Shown piece by piece: positions 16,568 through 24,893 of a stretch of 64,000 nucleotides of DNA (its first letter is position 1; each line of letters opens with the position of its first letter). The notes beneath the pieces were generated by a model that saw nothing but the letters and a program-made list of their open reading frames with translations, had not been told where the DNA came from and ran no database searches. The stretch lies in assembly GCA_017303675.1 (NCBI GenBank), contig JAFLBX010000002.1, positions 881,091 through 945,090 on the forward strand, written 5' to 3'. Position numbers and translations under genes: made by a program. This DNA comes from Ignavibacteria bacterium. Lineage in GTDB: Bacteria; Bacteroidota; Ignavibacteria; Tepidaquicellales; OLB5.

Positions 16568-18241
16568 TCACACCTCGCACACAAACACACCATCGGGTAT
16601 GGCGGCCAGGCTTTGCAGCGAGCTGAATCCGACGTTTGCAATTATGTAATTGCCTTTTCGTGATGTGTATTCTTCCTCGATGCTTTGCAGGTCCAGCCGG
16701 TCTAAAAAATCGCGGGCGTTACCTGAATCATGGCCATCATGTGAATCCCGGTACCGTATGTACAGCCTGATGTTGAAATCGCTTTCGAGGAAGCGGTGGT
16801 CCCGGGAGAAGTCGGGAGAAACCGTCTTCGCAGAGTCTCCTGAAAGGGACTCTGCGAATGAATTGCTTATATTTACCGCAGAGTCCTCTTTGAGAGACTC
16901 TACGGGAACGTGTGAAGAAACAGTTTGGATAGAAAAATCCGTATGGAGGATATTTTCACCATTCTGCAATTGAGATCCCCGCCTACACGGGGATAAATTT
17001 CTCTTCGCAAGCTTTTTATACCCGTACTTATAATCGTATGTGATGGCTGATATATCTGAGAGCACGGCGGAGCCTGTCGGGTGGCTGCCTGCGCCTTTAC
17101 CCACAAAGAGCTGCTTATCGCTATATACTCCTTCCACTTCAATTCCGTTGAACTCGTAATTAATATTGCTTAAGGGCCTATCCCTGCTGATAAACCGCGG
17201 CAGCACATATGCGCGATAGCCGCCATTATCTTTTGCGATACCTGCAACAAGCTTTATGCGGCAGTTATTCTGCGCCGCGTAATTGATATCAAAGGGCGTT
17301 ATGTTCTGTATGCCTGATGAGTAGATGTATTCAGGCTTAATGATAACACCGAAGGCATGCGCGGCAAGCAGGCAAAGCTTGTACTTTGCGTCTGTGCCGT
17401 TAACATCAAGGGCGGGGTCAGCCTCGGCAAAGCCCGCAAGCTGCGCTTGCTTTAGGGCATCATGGTAGGTAAGCTTATCCAGCTCCATTTTGCTGAGTAT
17501 ATAGTTACTCGAGCCGTTTAGTATCCCGCGAACGGAGCTTAAGAGCTCGTTATCGTAATACTCCTCGAGCGTGCGTATTATGGGTATGCTTCCGGCGCAG
17601 GCGGCTTCATACAGCAGCGATGCCCCCGTTTGCTGCTGCAGGCTGTAAAGCAGCTCAAAGTTTTCGGCGAGCACTTTTTTGCCTGCGGTCACAACATTGC
17701 GCCCGCTGAGCAGCGAGCTTGTGATAATTTCCAGCGCCGCATCAGCATCGCTGGTAAGCTCAACCACCAGGTTATGCTCACCGGAGTCCAGCACTTCGTG
17801 CCTGCTGAACGTGAAGTGTTCACGGGCTATACTTCGTGGTTTTGTTTTATCCTTCACGCATATTTTGCCTATTTCGGCTTTTAAGCCCTGTGAGTGGTTC
17901 AGCACGTCGTATAGCCCCTGCCCCACACACCCGAAGCCGAAGAGCCCGATATTGAGGGATTTAACCTCACCCCCTAGCCCCCTCCCCGAAATGGGGAGGG
18001 GGAAATGGACCCCAGAATTAACAGGTTTTGCACCCCTCTCCTTTGGAGAGGGGTCGGGGGTGAGGTCGTTGGATACTGCGTTCCCAAGCGGAAGCTTGGG
18101 AACGAGAGGGATGGTGGTGTGAGAAGCACGAGCCACTTTCATGTTGTCAGATATTATATTAACGACACTTTTGGCTTCCACAGAAACAACTTCACTACTA
18201 GATTCCTGCTTTCGCAGGAATGACAAAGAGGACTTACTCAT
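16568..18241 (-). CDS. hom: homoserine dehydrogenase with repeat-derived insertions
   Basis: It reduces aspartate semialdehyde to homoserine for methionine and threonine synthesis. The NAD-binding motif GFGCVGQG is at residues 102-109, and the catalytic core has YEAACAGSIPIIRTL and GILNGSSNYILSKM. Residues 1-93 are not homologous to the family: they read SFLRKQESS, VPKLPLGNA, LTPDPSPKERG and PISGRGLGGEV, which are translated dispersed palindromic repeats. A second insertion (about residues 414-489) overlaps palindromes at 16829-16856, 16877-16904 and 16975-16994. The start ATG overlaps the metB stop as ATGA, which supports the long N-terminus. The frame is open throughout. Confidence 0.88.
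   Translation of the reverse strand: MSKSSLSFLRKQESSSEVVSVEAKSVVNIISDNMKVARASHTTIPLVPKLPLGNAVSNDLTPDPSPKERGAKPVNSGVHFPLPISGRGLGGEVKSLNIGLFGFGCVGQGLYDVLNHSQGLKAEIGKICVKDKTKPRSIAREHFTFSRHEVLDSGEHNLVVELTSDADAALEIITSSLLSGRNVVTAGKKVLAENFELLYSLQQQTGASLLYEAACAGSIPIIRTLEEYYDNELLSSVRGILNGSSNYILSKMELDKLTYHDALKQAQLAGFAEADPALDVNGTDAKYKLCLLAAHAFGVIIKPEYIYSSGIQNITPFDINYAAQNNCRIKLVAGIAKDNGGYRAYVLPRFISRDRPLSNINYEFNGIEVEGVYSDKQLFVGKGAGSHPTGSAVLSDISAITYDYKYGYKKLAKRNLSPCRRGSQLQNGENILHTDFSIQTVSSHVPVESLKEDSAVNISNSFAESLSGDSAKTVSPDFSRDHRFLESDFNIRLYIRYRDSHDGHDSGNARDFLDRLDLQSIEEEYTSRKGNYIIANVGFSSLQSLAAIPDGVFVCEV
16829..16994. repeat. palindromes inside the hom coding sequence
   Basis: Two copies of a CGCAGAGTC...GACTCT palindrome (16829-16856 and 16877-16904) and ATCCCCGCCTACACGGGGAT (16975-16994) lie in frame within the hom reading frame. 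They encode most of the extra segment between the catalytic and C-terminal regulatory parts. Confidence 0.8.
17962..18104. repeat. dispersed repeats inside the hom 5' region
   Basis: The palindrome CGTTCCCAAGC-GGAA-GCTTGGGAACG (18079-18104) and CTCC-rich palindromes at about 17977-18001 and 18034-18053 (CTCTCCTTTGGAGAG) sit within the reading frame of hom, upstream of its NAD-binding motif. Confidence 0.8.
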
Positions 18242-19425
18242 TTCGCCACCTCATTACTGAACTCATTAGCTAAGATAAAATCAAGCCTGCCGAATGCCTG
18301 TTTAAGATCGGCGATAAGATCACCGGCACTCTCAATACCTACACTTAAGCGTATGAGTGAATCAGCTACACCCGATGAGCGGCGTGTTTCTGCGGGAATT
18401 GATTTATGCGTCATCTGCGCCGGATGGCAGATAAGTGATTTCACTCCGCCAAGGCTTTCAGCCAGCTTAAAAAGCTTGGTAAGCTGAGTGAACTCCCCCG
18501 CCGCTTTTTCGGTATCAGTTTTAAGTGTGAATGATACCACGCCGCCGAATCCCCCTTTCTGCTGCAATGCAGCCACTGCGTGATTTTTGTGCGAAGCGAG
18601 TCCTGGGTAATATACTTCATCAACCAGCTCCACGGTTTGTAAAAACTCGGCGACCTTCTGTGCGTTTGCGGAGTGCTTTTCTGCACGCAGTGCGAGAGTT
18701 TCGATCCCGCGAATGGTTAACCATGAATCGAACGGCGCAAGTATTGCCCCGCTTGAATTTTGTATGAACTTAAGCTTTTCGGCAAGCTCCGGGTTATTTA
18801 CGGCGGCGAGTCCTGCAATTACATCGCTGTGCCCGGCAAGGTATTTTGTCGCGCTGTGAATTACAATATCCGCGCTAAGCTTAAGTGGCTGCTGCAGCGC
18901 AGGTGATGCGAAGGTGTTATCTACCACAAGCAGCGCTCCGGCTGCATGCGCAGCTTTGGATATTTCGGCAATATCGCTGATCTTAAGGGTTGGGTTAGTC
19001 GGTGTTTCAAGCCATAAAAATTTTGTCTGCGGAGTGATATTATCAACTACGTTGATGATATCGGTGGTATCAACATATTTTATTTTGATGCCAAGCCGTG
19101 AATAAATATGCGTGAAAATCCGGAAGGTTCCGCCGTAGATATCATCAACGGCAAGGACTTCATCGCCTGAGTTAAGCAGTTTTATGACAGCGTCAATTGC
19201 GGCCAAGCCGCTCGAGAACGCAAAGCCGTGCGTGCCTGCTTCGAGGGAGGCGATGAGGTCTTCGAGGACCTTGCGTGTTGGATTGTTGGTGCGGCTGTAG
19301 TCAAAACCCTTGTGCACGCCCGGCGCATCCTGCTCATACGTGGATGTTTGATAAATGGGTGTTGAAACGGCTCCTGTGAGCCTGCATGATGGTACTGCGT
19401 GTATTGCTGCTGTTTCGAACTGCAT
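18238..19425 (-). CDS. metB: cystathionine gamma-synthase/lyase family PLP enzyme
   Basis: This is a PLP-dependent transsulfuration enzyme. Adjacent to hom and under a SAM riboswitch, it most likely makes cystathionine or homocysteine from an activated homoserine. Motifs seen are the tyrosine-arginine pair in FDYSRTNNPTR, YGGT near residue 97, ETPTNP near 140, and SATKYLAGHSD with the PLP lysine at K194. The length of 395 residues is typical. The alternative functions, gamma-lyase (MetC/CGL) or O-acetylhomoserine sulfhydrylase, cannot be excluded from sequence. The gene overlaps hom by four bases (ATGA). Confidence 0.9.
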   Translation of the reverse strand: MQFETAAIHAVPSCRLTGAVSTPIYQTSTYEQDAPGVHKGFDYSRTNNPTRKVLEDLIASLEAGTHGFAFSSGLAAIDAVIKLLNSGDEVLAVDDIYGGTFRIFTHIYSRLGIKIKYVDTTDIINVVDNITPQTKFLWLETPTNPTLKISDIAEISKAAHAAGALLVVDNTFASPALQQPLKLSADIVIHSATKYLAGHSDVIAGLAAVNNPELAEKLKFIQNSSGAILAPFDSWLTIRGIETLALRAEKHSANAQKVAEFLQTVELVDEVYYPGLASHKNHAVAALQQKGGFGGVVSFTLKTDTEKAAGEFTQLTKLFKLAESLGGVKSLICHPAQMTHKSIPAETRRSSGVADSLIRLSVGIESAGDLIADLKQAFGRLDFILANEFSNEVAK

Positions 19426-19508
19426 GATGTTTCTCCTATTTTATTTTACCGGGGAAATATTTTTGCTTCCCAGGCGGTTTATGAATAAAATTTTTGTGAA
19501 GACATTGC

Positions 19509-19622
19509 TCCCCTCCTTTTTTAAGGAGGGGAAATATCAAACAATCGTCTGATTGTTTGATATGGCGTGGTAACTGGTTTTAAGCCACCATCTGCCCTGC
19601 AGAGACGTCCCGGCGGGACGTC
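19509..19622. repeat. cluster of three palindromes upstream of metB
   Basis: In order: CCCCTCC...GGAGGGG around 19511-19531; a perfect 13-bp stem ATATCAAACAATC with GTCT loop at 19534-19563; and AGACGTCCCGGCGGGACGTCT at 19602-19622. They lie in the metB leader, between the riboswitch terminator and the coding sequence. Confidence 0.75.
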
Positions 19623-19703
19623 TGTACAGATGAAAATAATGAATGTTTATCAGGAGAAAACTTAATCGTTAGGCTTGATAGATATAAGAATGGAGTGTAT
19701 AAA

Positions 19704-19735
19704 ATAAAAAAACCTCTAAAGCAGGCTGTTAGAGG
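19704..19735 (-). terminator. riboswitch expression-platform terminator
   Basis: Read on the minus strand, CCTCTAA pairs with TTAGAGG around CAGCCTGCT and is followed by a run of T's. It lies 28 bp downstream of the SAM aptamer and upstream of metB, the expected position for SAM-induced premature termination. Confidence 0.8.
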
Positions 19736-19762
19736 CGTTCGATGAAGCAAACCTTTATACCT

Positions 19763-19890
19763 GTTTATCTGCCTTCAATTGTAAATTGAAGAAGGAGTTA
19801 GCACCTATCACGTTTTTTGCCGGTTTATTAGCTCAACGCGGGTTGCTAAGACTATCATCGGGCCTGACCCTCAAGTCTTTCTTGATAAAC
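19763..19890 (-). promoter_or_regulatory. SAM-I riboswitch aptamer
   Basis: The minus strand carries the S-box core in order: P1 strand GTTTATC, AAGAAAGACTTGAGGG, CAGGCCCGATGATAG, then AGCAACC, a P3 arm, GGTGCTAACTCC, a P4 hairpin (CTTCAATT/AATTGAAG) and the closing P1 strand GATAAAC. It controls metB-hom. Binding of S-adenosylmethionine should favour the downstream terminator and shut the operon off. Confidence 0.88.
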
Positions 19891-19977
19891 GTCACTTGTA
19901 ATGTGACTTATATATTTAAAAGAACTGTTTAAATAATTTGTGATACAAAGATAATATAAAAGAAACATTAATGTCAA

Positions 19978-20075
19978 ACGAGAAACGTGAAATGTCAAAC
20001 GTGAAACGTGAAATGTCAAACGTGAAACGTGAAATGGTATTTGCTATTTGTTATTTGGTATTTGAAATTTGGTAT
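19978..20075. repeat. short tandem repeats AAACGTGAAATGTC and TATTTG
   Basis: About four degenerate copies of a 13-14-bp unit AAACGTGAAATGTC are followed by units of the type GTATTTGxTATTTG. The stretch is non-coding and lies upstream of the first desaturase gene. Similar simple repeats occur near 62.44-62.50 kb. Confidence 0.75.
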
Positions 20076-20197
20076 TATGAGATAGGTTTTAATTGGTCTA
20101 TATTATGGTTATATTTAGTTAATAATTAACCACAATCATCCGATCTGCCTCAAAAATATCAAAAAATTAATATTCAAAAATTAGAAAGCCTGATTTA

Positions 20198-20989
20198 ATG
20201 GTTATTATCATCTTTTTTATAATTCAGTGGTACACTTCAATATTTTCACAAACCTTTCTTCAGCACAGATACGCTGCACACCGTGCGTTTAAAATGAACA
20301 AATTCTGGGAACGATTTTTTTATGTATTCGCCTTTATAACACAGGGCGCCACATATATGTCACCGCGCGCATACGCGCTGATGCACAGGATGCATCATGC
20401 ATACGCTGATACGCCAAAGGACCCTCACTCACCTTCCAATCATAAAAATCTTTTCGCAATGATGGAAAATACACGCAAAATGTACACTGCCTGTTACTGG
20501 GAAAATATTGAAATTGAGCCCCGCTTTAAGAAAGATGTACCTGACTGGCCGTGGTTCGATAGCTGGGCGGATTCACGCTGGGTTAAAGTATTATGGATCG
20601 CAGCATATATTGCATTCTATGTTATATTCGCAACAGCCTGGTGGCAATTCCTGCTGCTGCCGATATCGATCCTTATGAATCCGGCTCATGCGGTAATTGT
20701 GAACTGGTTCGGCCATAAAATTGGCTACAGGAATTATGAGCTTAAAAATACATCAACAAATCTGTACCCGTTTGATTTTATTTTCCTCGGTGAGTCATAC
20801 CATAACGATCATCACAGGAATCCCGCAAGCATAAAAATGGGCGTAAGATGGTTTGAAATTGATATCACATATTATATTATTCTTGCATTCAGCAAGCTTG
20901 GAATTGTAACGCTGCAGAATAATGCCCATAAAGTCCAGCATGAAAAAGACCTTGATCTAGCTTCGAGCATAATAAGGGATAAGGTTTAG
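20198..20989 (+). CDS. acyl-CoA/acyl-lipid desaturase, first copy
   Basis: This is a membrane di-iron desaturase that introduces a double bond into fatty acyl chains. All three histidine boxes are present: HRYAAH at about residue 23, HRMHHAY near 67 and HNDHHRNP near 208, plus NWFGH around 169. Two membrane-spanning pairs are expected; the hydrophobic segments at 1-20 and 133-165 are visible. The length of 263 residues is somewhat short for the family, with the N-terminus beginning within the first membrane helix. It is followed 80 bp later by a close paralogue. No redox partner gene is adjacent. Confidence 0.88.
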   Translation: MVIIIFFIIQWYTSIFSQTFLQHRYAAHRAFKMNKFWERFFYVFAFITQGATYMSPRAYALMHRMHHAYADTPKDPHSPSNHKNLFAMMENTRKMYTACYWENIEIEPRFKKDVPDWPWFDSWADSRWVKVLWIAAYIAFYVIFATAWWQFLLLPISILMNPAHAVIVNWFGHKIGYRNYELKNTSTNLYPFDFIFLGESYHNDHHRNPASIKMGVRWFEIDITYYIILAFSKLGIVTLQNNAHKVQHEKDLDLASSIIRDKV

Positions 20990-21022
20990 TTTCCGAATAT
21001 TACACCAATTATAAAAATTTTT

Positions 21023-21046
21023 AACCCTGCTTCAAAAAGCAGGGTT
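21023..21046 (+). terminator. hairpin after first desaturase
   Basis: AACCCTGCTT and AAGCAGGGTT form a 10-bp stem around CAAA, between the two desaturase genes. The T-tract is weak, so read-through to the second copy is possible. Confidence 0.6.
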
Positions 21047-21069
21047 TACTGTTAATTTAAATACAAACA

Positions 21070-21840
21070 ATGTTCATTCTATTTTTTATTTTTCACTGGT
21101 ACCTTGCACTGTTTTTTCAGACATTTTTTCATCACCGGTACGCATCACACCGCGCTTTTAAAATGAGCAAATTCTGGGAGCGCGTATTTTTTGTATTCGC
21201 TTATATAGCACAGGGCTCTTCATATATGTCACCGCGCGCATACGCGGTCATGCACAGGATGCATCACGCTTATACGGATACAGATAAAGACCCTCACTCA
21301 CCCCTTTTCTTTAAAAATGTGTTTTCAATGATGCGCCATACCCGCAAAATATACCAGCAGATATTCTTTAAAACTGTTGAGCCTGAAAAGCGTTTTGTGA
21401 AAGATATCCCTGACTGGCCATGGTTTGACAGGTGGACTGTAACTAAAACATCAAAGGTTGTATGGAGCTTGTTTTATATTGCGATATATGTAATATTCGC
21501 TCCATCATACTGGTATTTCCTTCTGCTGCCCATAGAAATTTTTATGGTGCCTTTCCACGGCGCAATTGTGAACTGGTTTGCCCATAAATACGGCTACAGG
21601 AACTTTGAAATGAAAAATACATCAACCAACCTGCTGCCGGTAGATGTGCTGCTGATGGGCGAAGCTTATCATAATGACCATCACAAGCACGCATCAGCCA
21701 TAAACTTCGGTGTTAAATGGTATGAAGTTGATTTTACATATTATATAATCCTGGGATTGGGCAAGCTTGGCATTATAAAGCTGAATTCCAGAAATGAAGC
21801 TGCTGAAATTGAACAGCAGGCTGCTATAAATGAAGCCTAG
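21070..21840 (+). CDS. acyl-CoA/acyl-lipid desaturase, second copy
   Basis: This is a close paralogue of the preceding gene, apparently a tandem duplication. The same histidine boxes are kept: HRYASH near residue 23, HRMHHAY near 65 and HNDHHKHA near 206, with NWFAH near 168. The two proteins align almost end to end, differing mainly in the middle and at the C-terminus. The ending EAAEIEQQAAINEA is a helical tail. Two copies may differ in chain-length or temperature response; this is speculation. Convergent genes follow, separated by a hairpin. Confidence 0.88.
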   Translation: MFILFFIFHWYLALFFQTFFHHRYASHRAFKMSKFWERVFFVFAYIAQGSSYMSPRAYAVMHRMHHAYTDTDKDPHSPLFFKNVFSMMRHTRKIYQQIFFKTVEPEKRFVKDIPDWPWFDRWTVTKTSKVVWSLFYIAIYVIFAPSYWYFLLLPIEIFMVPFHGAIVNWFAHKYGYRNFEMKNTSTNLLPVDVLLMGEAYHNDHHKHASAINFGVKWYEVDFTYYIILGLGKLGIIKLNSRNEAAEIEQQAAINEA

Positions 21841-21852
21841 GCGTAAAAAAAA

Positions 21853-21891
21853 GCTGCCGTCAAAATTAAATTCATAATGTTTAACGGCAGC
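21853..21891. terminator. bidirectional terminator hairpin
   Basis: GCTGCCGT and ACGGCAGC pair across about 20 bases between the second desaturase and the convergent 128-residue gene. A-rich sequence precedes and GGGGGATTTTT follows, so it can serve both genes. Confidence 0.7.
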
Positions 21892-21930
21892 GGGGGATTT
21901 TTGCGCACGTGAGATGCAGCAAAAAGCAGC

Positions 21931-22317
21931 CTAATTGCTCAGGATCTTTTCAAATTCACTGAGCTTAAGCTTGTGAAGCATATATTTATCCTTTACATCA
22001 ACTACATAAAAATTTTCGAGCTCAACAACATCAAAATAGGCATGAAGTATCACAGTGTATTCATCTGTGTTAAGGTTATAATGATCCTTGATGCTTTTTA
22101 CAATATTTTCAATATTTAAAAGGGCTTCGTACCAGTTTCCTTTTACAATTTTTGATATGATAAGGATATCTGATTTGGATTTGGTAACCACAGGAGTAAT
22201 ATAATATTCGATCATTACTCCCTTTTCATCATTACAGAACATTGGGGAAAGATATTTACCTACAGAACACTCTTTGCTTTGTAAGATCTCTTTAAGAATA
22301 GAACCGGTTAAACTCAT
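21931..22317 (-). CDS. hypothetical protein, paralogue of the 23964-24338 gene
   Basis: The 128-residue protein is unrecognised, but it aligns over its whole length with the 124-residue product of 23964-24338. Shared features include LTPVxT/ITPVVT, a KGNW motif near residue 60, a central (H/Y)xY strand near 90 and FxxVD near 105. It looks like an alpha/beta domain without signal peptide or membrane segment. It is transcribed divergently from the 482-residue helical gene; the shared intergenic region carries two TTGTAACCAG motifs. Function unknown. Confidence 0.7.
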   Translation of the reverse strand: MSLTGSILKEILQSKECSVGKYLSPMFCNDEKGVMIEYYITPVVTKSKSDILIISKIVKGNWYEALLNIENIVKSIKDHYNLNTDEYTVILHAYFDVVELENFYVVDVKDKYMLHKLKLSEFEKILSN

Positions 22318-22398
22318 ATATTATAAAACACTTACCTTATAAAATTTCAGTTCCAAAGATAACTTATATAAACGCAGTTTCAAAAAGAAATTTTATCA

Positions 22399-22474
22399 TT
22401 GTAACCAGCTAATATATGAATTATATTTACTTATATAATAAATTCCATAATACTACATATATTATTGTAACCAG
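22399..22474. promoter_or_regulatory. paired TTGTAACCAG motif, possible operator
   Basis: TTGTAACCAG occurs at 22399-22408 and 22465-22474 in the divergent promoter region between the 128- and 482-residue genes. An identical copy (24441-24450) and a related one, ATGTAACCAA (24516-24525), lie upstream of the paralogous gene at 23964-24338. The recurrence near related genes suggests a shared regulator, but this is inference only. Confidence 0.45.
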
Positions 22475-22491
22475 AATTTTACAGGGATTTT

Positions 22492-23940
22492 ATGAAAAAA
22501 CTGCGTATTTTTGACCTTCTTTCCTCAATTCAGCCAATAGAATTAAAAAGATTTGAGCGTTATATTAAATCAGACTCAGTTTATGCGAGCCGTGATTATT
22601 TTCCTTTGGTTGATCATTTATTACGATTTTACCCTGAATTCAGCAGCAAAGAGCTTTCACTTGAATCAATGTACAGCTCGCTGTACCCGGGTAAAAAATT
22701 CAACAACAGGGTGATAATTTCCCGGCTATCAGAGCTGAACAGGATGGTTGAAAACTTCATGTTAAGCATGAAACTGAACAAAGACCAGAATTTACGAGGC
22801 CGTTTGGTAGCAGAAGTAATGATGGAAAGAAAGATATACACTGTTTTTGATAATTCATTAGACAGAATGCTTCATGAAGAAGAGAATTTAAATAAAATAA
22901 GCGAAAGGCAGCTGTATGAGCTTGATAAGCTGTTAATGTTAAAAGGCCAGTGTTTGATCGAACGGGAAAAATTCATTGAAGTTCACAAGCTGCTTGAGAA
23001 AAACATTGAGATATTCCTTATTTATATAATAACCAGGCTGCTGACAATGTACTGCGCAATAAAAAATATTGAAAACTTTCAAATTGCAGGAACTTCGATT
23101 TTGCAGCTTGAAAAATATATGAGCAATATCAACATTGAAAATCTTGTAAAATCACTCAGCCATAACAAACTTTCAGCGTATATGAAAGTCATGGTGCAGA
23201 TAAGCAGGCTTTATGAAAACAAAACGAATGATGAGCTTTATTTTAAGGCTAAAAAGGATTTCCTAGAGAATATAGGGATATTTGAGCAGATATCTAAGTT
23301 CACTGTATTCAGCTTATTGTATTCATATACTATTACCCAGATAAATATAAGGCGAACAGAATTTAATATCGAATTATATGATCTTTTGAAGCTGATAATC
23401 AGGCATAATGCTTATATGAAATCAGGTAATGAATACATGCCTTCAATGCTTTTCAGGGAATTTATACTTACTGCCCTGAAACAGAACGATATCGCAGGAG
23501 CTGAAAAATTCATTAAAGAATACACAGATATCCTTGCACCTGAAAATAAGGAAACCATGTTGAATTTTTCGAAAGGTAAGATCAATATGCATCAGAAGAA
23601 TTTTCTGAATACCCTGGGATTTTACGATAAATGTCCCAAAAATATTCAGATATTGAATCTTGATATGAAAATTGACAAGCTTGTATGCCTTTTTGAGCTG
23701 GGCTATTTTGATAAATGCAGGAATGAGATCTCAAGAAACAAATTGATAATTAAAAACAACAAAACAATAACTGAATACCAGCGGGAATCGTTCAAAACAT
23801 ATATCGATATAATGGAAAGGCTTATGGATCTGAAATTTAAACCGGATATTAAGACTAAACTAAAATTGATAAAAGATACAGAAAAGAAAAAAATCCTTCA
23901 TTATAAAGACTGGATATTAAAACAGGCGAGAAAAATATGA
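22492..23940 (+). CDS. large helical protein (unassigned Ignavibacteria-type family)
   Basis: The 482-residue product is predicted to be nearly all helical, rich in Leu, Lys and Glu, with no signal peptide. Its N-terminal 95 residues (LSSIQPIELKRFERYIKSD, then a segment around LYPGKKFNNRVIISRL) resemble a helical domain I know from other Ignavibacteria/Chlorobi hypothetical proteins; the rest looks like degenerate TPR-like repeats. A scaffold or regulatory role is possible; no catalytic motif is present. Its start is divergent from the 128-residue gene and its end is convergent with that gene's paralogue, with a 23-bp gap. Confidence 0.7.
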   Translation: MKKLRIFDLLSSIQPIELKRFERYIKSDSVYASRDYFPLVDHLLRFYPEFSSKELSLESMYSSLYPGKKFNNRVIISRLSELNRMVENFMLSMKLNKDQNLRGRLVAEVMMERKIYTVFDNSLDRMLHEEENLNKISERQLYELDKLLMLKGQCLIEREKFIEVHKLLEKNIEIFLIYIITRLLTMYCAIKNIENFQIAGTSILQLEKYMSNINIENLVKSLSHNKLSAYMKVMVQISRLYENKTNDELYFKAKKDFLENIGIFEQISKFTVFSLLYSYTITQINIRRTEFNIELYDLLKLIIRHNAYMKSGNEYMPSMLFREFILTALKQNDIAGAEKFIKEYTDILAPENKETMLNFSKGKINMHQKNFLNTLGFYDKCPKNIQILNLDMKIDKLVCLFELGYFDKCRNEISRNKLIIKNNKTITEYQRESFKTYIDIMERLMDLKFKPDIKTKLKLIKDTEKKKILHYKDWILKQARKI

Positions 23941-23963
23941 GCAGTGAAAAGTGAAAAACTATA

Positions 23964-24338
23964 TTATAATATTTTTTCCAGCTCTTCCTGTGAAAGGCGT
24001 GATAATTTATTATTTTTTTCAGTATCTACTTTGTAAAAGTGTTCAAACTTGATATTTTCGATGTAAATATGAAAGTAATAAGTGTAATCTTTTAATTTAT
24101 AATTGTAGTTCTTTACAACAAATGAGATAATATCATCAATATCCTTTATACTTTCGAACCAGTTACCTTTAATTTCCCTGGTTATGAATAATATTTTACT
24201 TTTTTTTGATGTTATAACGGGAGTAAGAAATAATGATTCCCGGATATCATCTTTGGTTTTAATATATTGAATTTTATTAAGGTATCTATCGAATGAACAG
24301 CCTTTTTTTTCGAGGAGATTTCTTAAGATCGATTCCAT
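23964..24338 (-). CDS. hypothetical protein, paralogue of the 21931-22317 gene
   Basis: The 124-residue protein is a diverged paralogue of the product of 21931-22317. Both keep the xTPVIT, KGNW (residue ~64), HIYxEN and FYKVD features and end with a run of EKIL. No known domain is recognised. The two family members sit on either side of the 482-residue helical protein, both on the minus strand. Confidence 0.7.
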   Translation of the reverse strand: MESILRNLLEKKGCSFDRYLNKIQYIKTKDDIRESLFLTPVITSKKSKILFITREIKGNWFESIKDIDDIISFVVKNYNYKLKDYTYYFHIYIENIKFEHFYKVDTEKNNKLSRLSQEELEKIL

Positions 24339-24893
24339 ATAAACAGTAGTTGTAATAAAATTAACTTCCGATCAATTTAAATTTGCCTTTAATTGTAAAA
24401 ATATCAATAAATAAGGATTATCCAAAGATATACAAATGTATTGTAACCAGCAGCAAACAGCTAATTTCTCTAACTTATTCAATTTTCAAAGTATATTCAA
24501 CAATAATTATAATTAATGTAACCAATTAAATTTTATATAACTTGAGAAGGTTTTCGTATATGGTAACATCAGAAAATTTGATGATTTATATTTGATCAGT
24601 ATGCAATTAATCATACCTCATCATCAATTCCCGAAAAACATACCGTGAAATAGCTATAATCTAACCGATTTTACTACTACAACCCTAGACTAATAACCGA
24701 GCTATTTCGTAACTGCATTACAAATAAAAACGATAAAAATTCTTAGTATTCTACAATTCTTCTACCGTGAATGCAGTAAATAACCCATTGTAACGTGCAC
24801 CGTGACCTAAAAAACAGCTTTAAAAGGCTAATTTTGTCATAGAAGAAATAAACAGATCTAAAAAAACCAATTTAATTAACTATTAACAAAACA
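24339..24893. other. long AT-rich intergenic region with TTGTAACCAG copies
   Basis: About 555 bp without a supported gene. It holds the motif TTGTAACCAG at 24441-24450, a variant at 24516-24525, and weaker partial copies near 24555 and 24789. It must carry the promoters of the minus-strand 124-residue gene and of the propeller protein at 24894. No tRNA or structured RNA is recognised. Confidence 0.5.
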
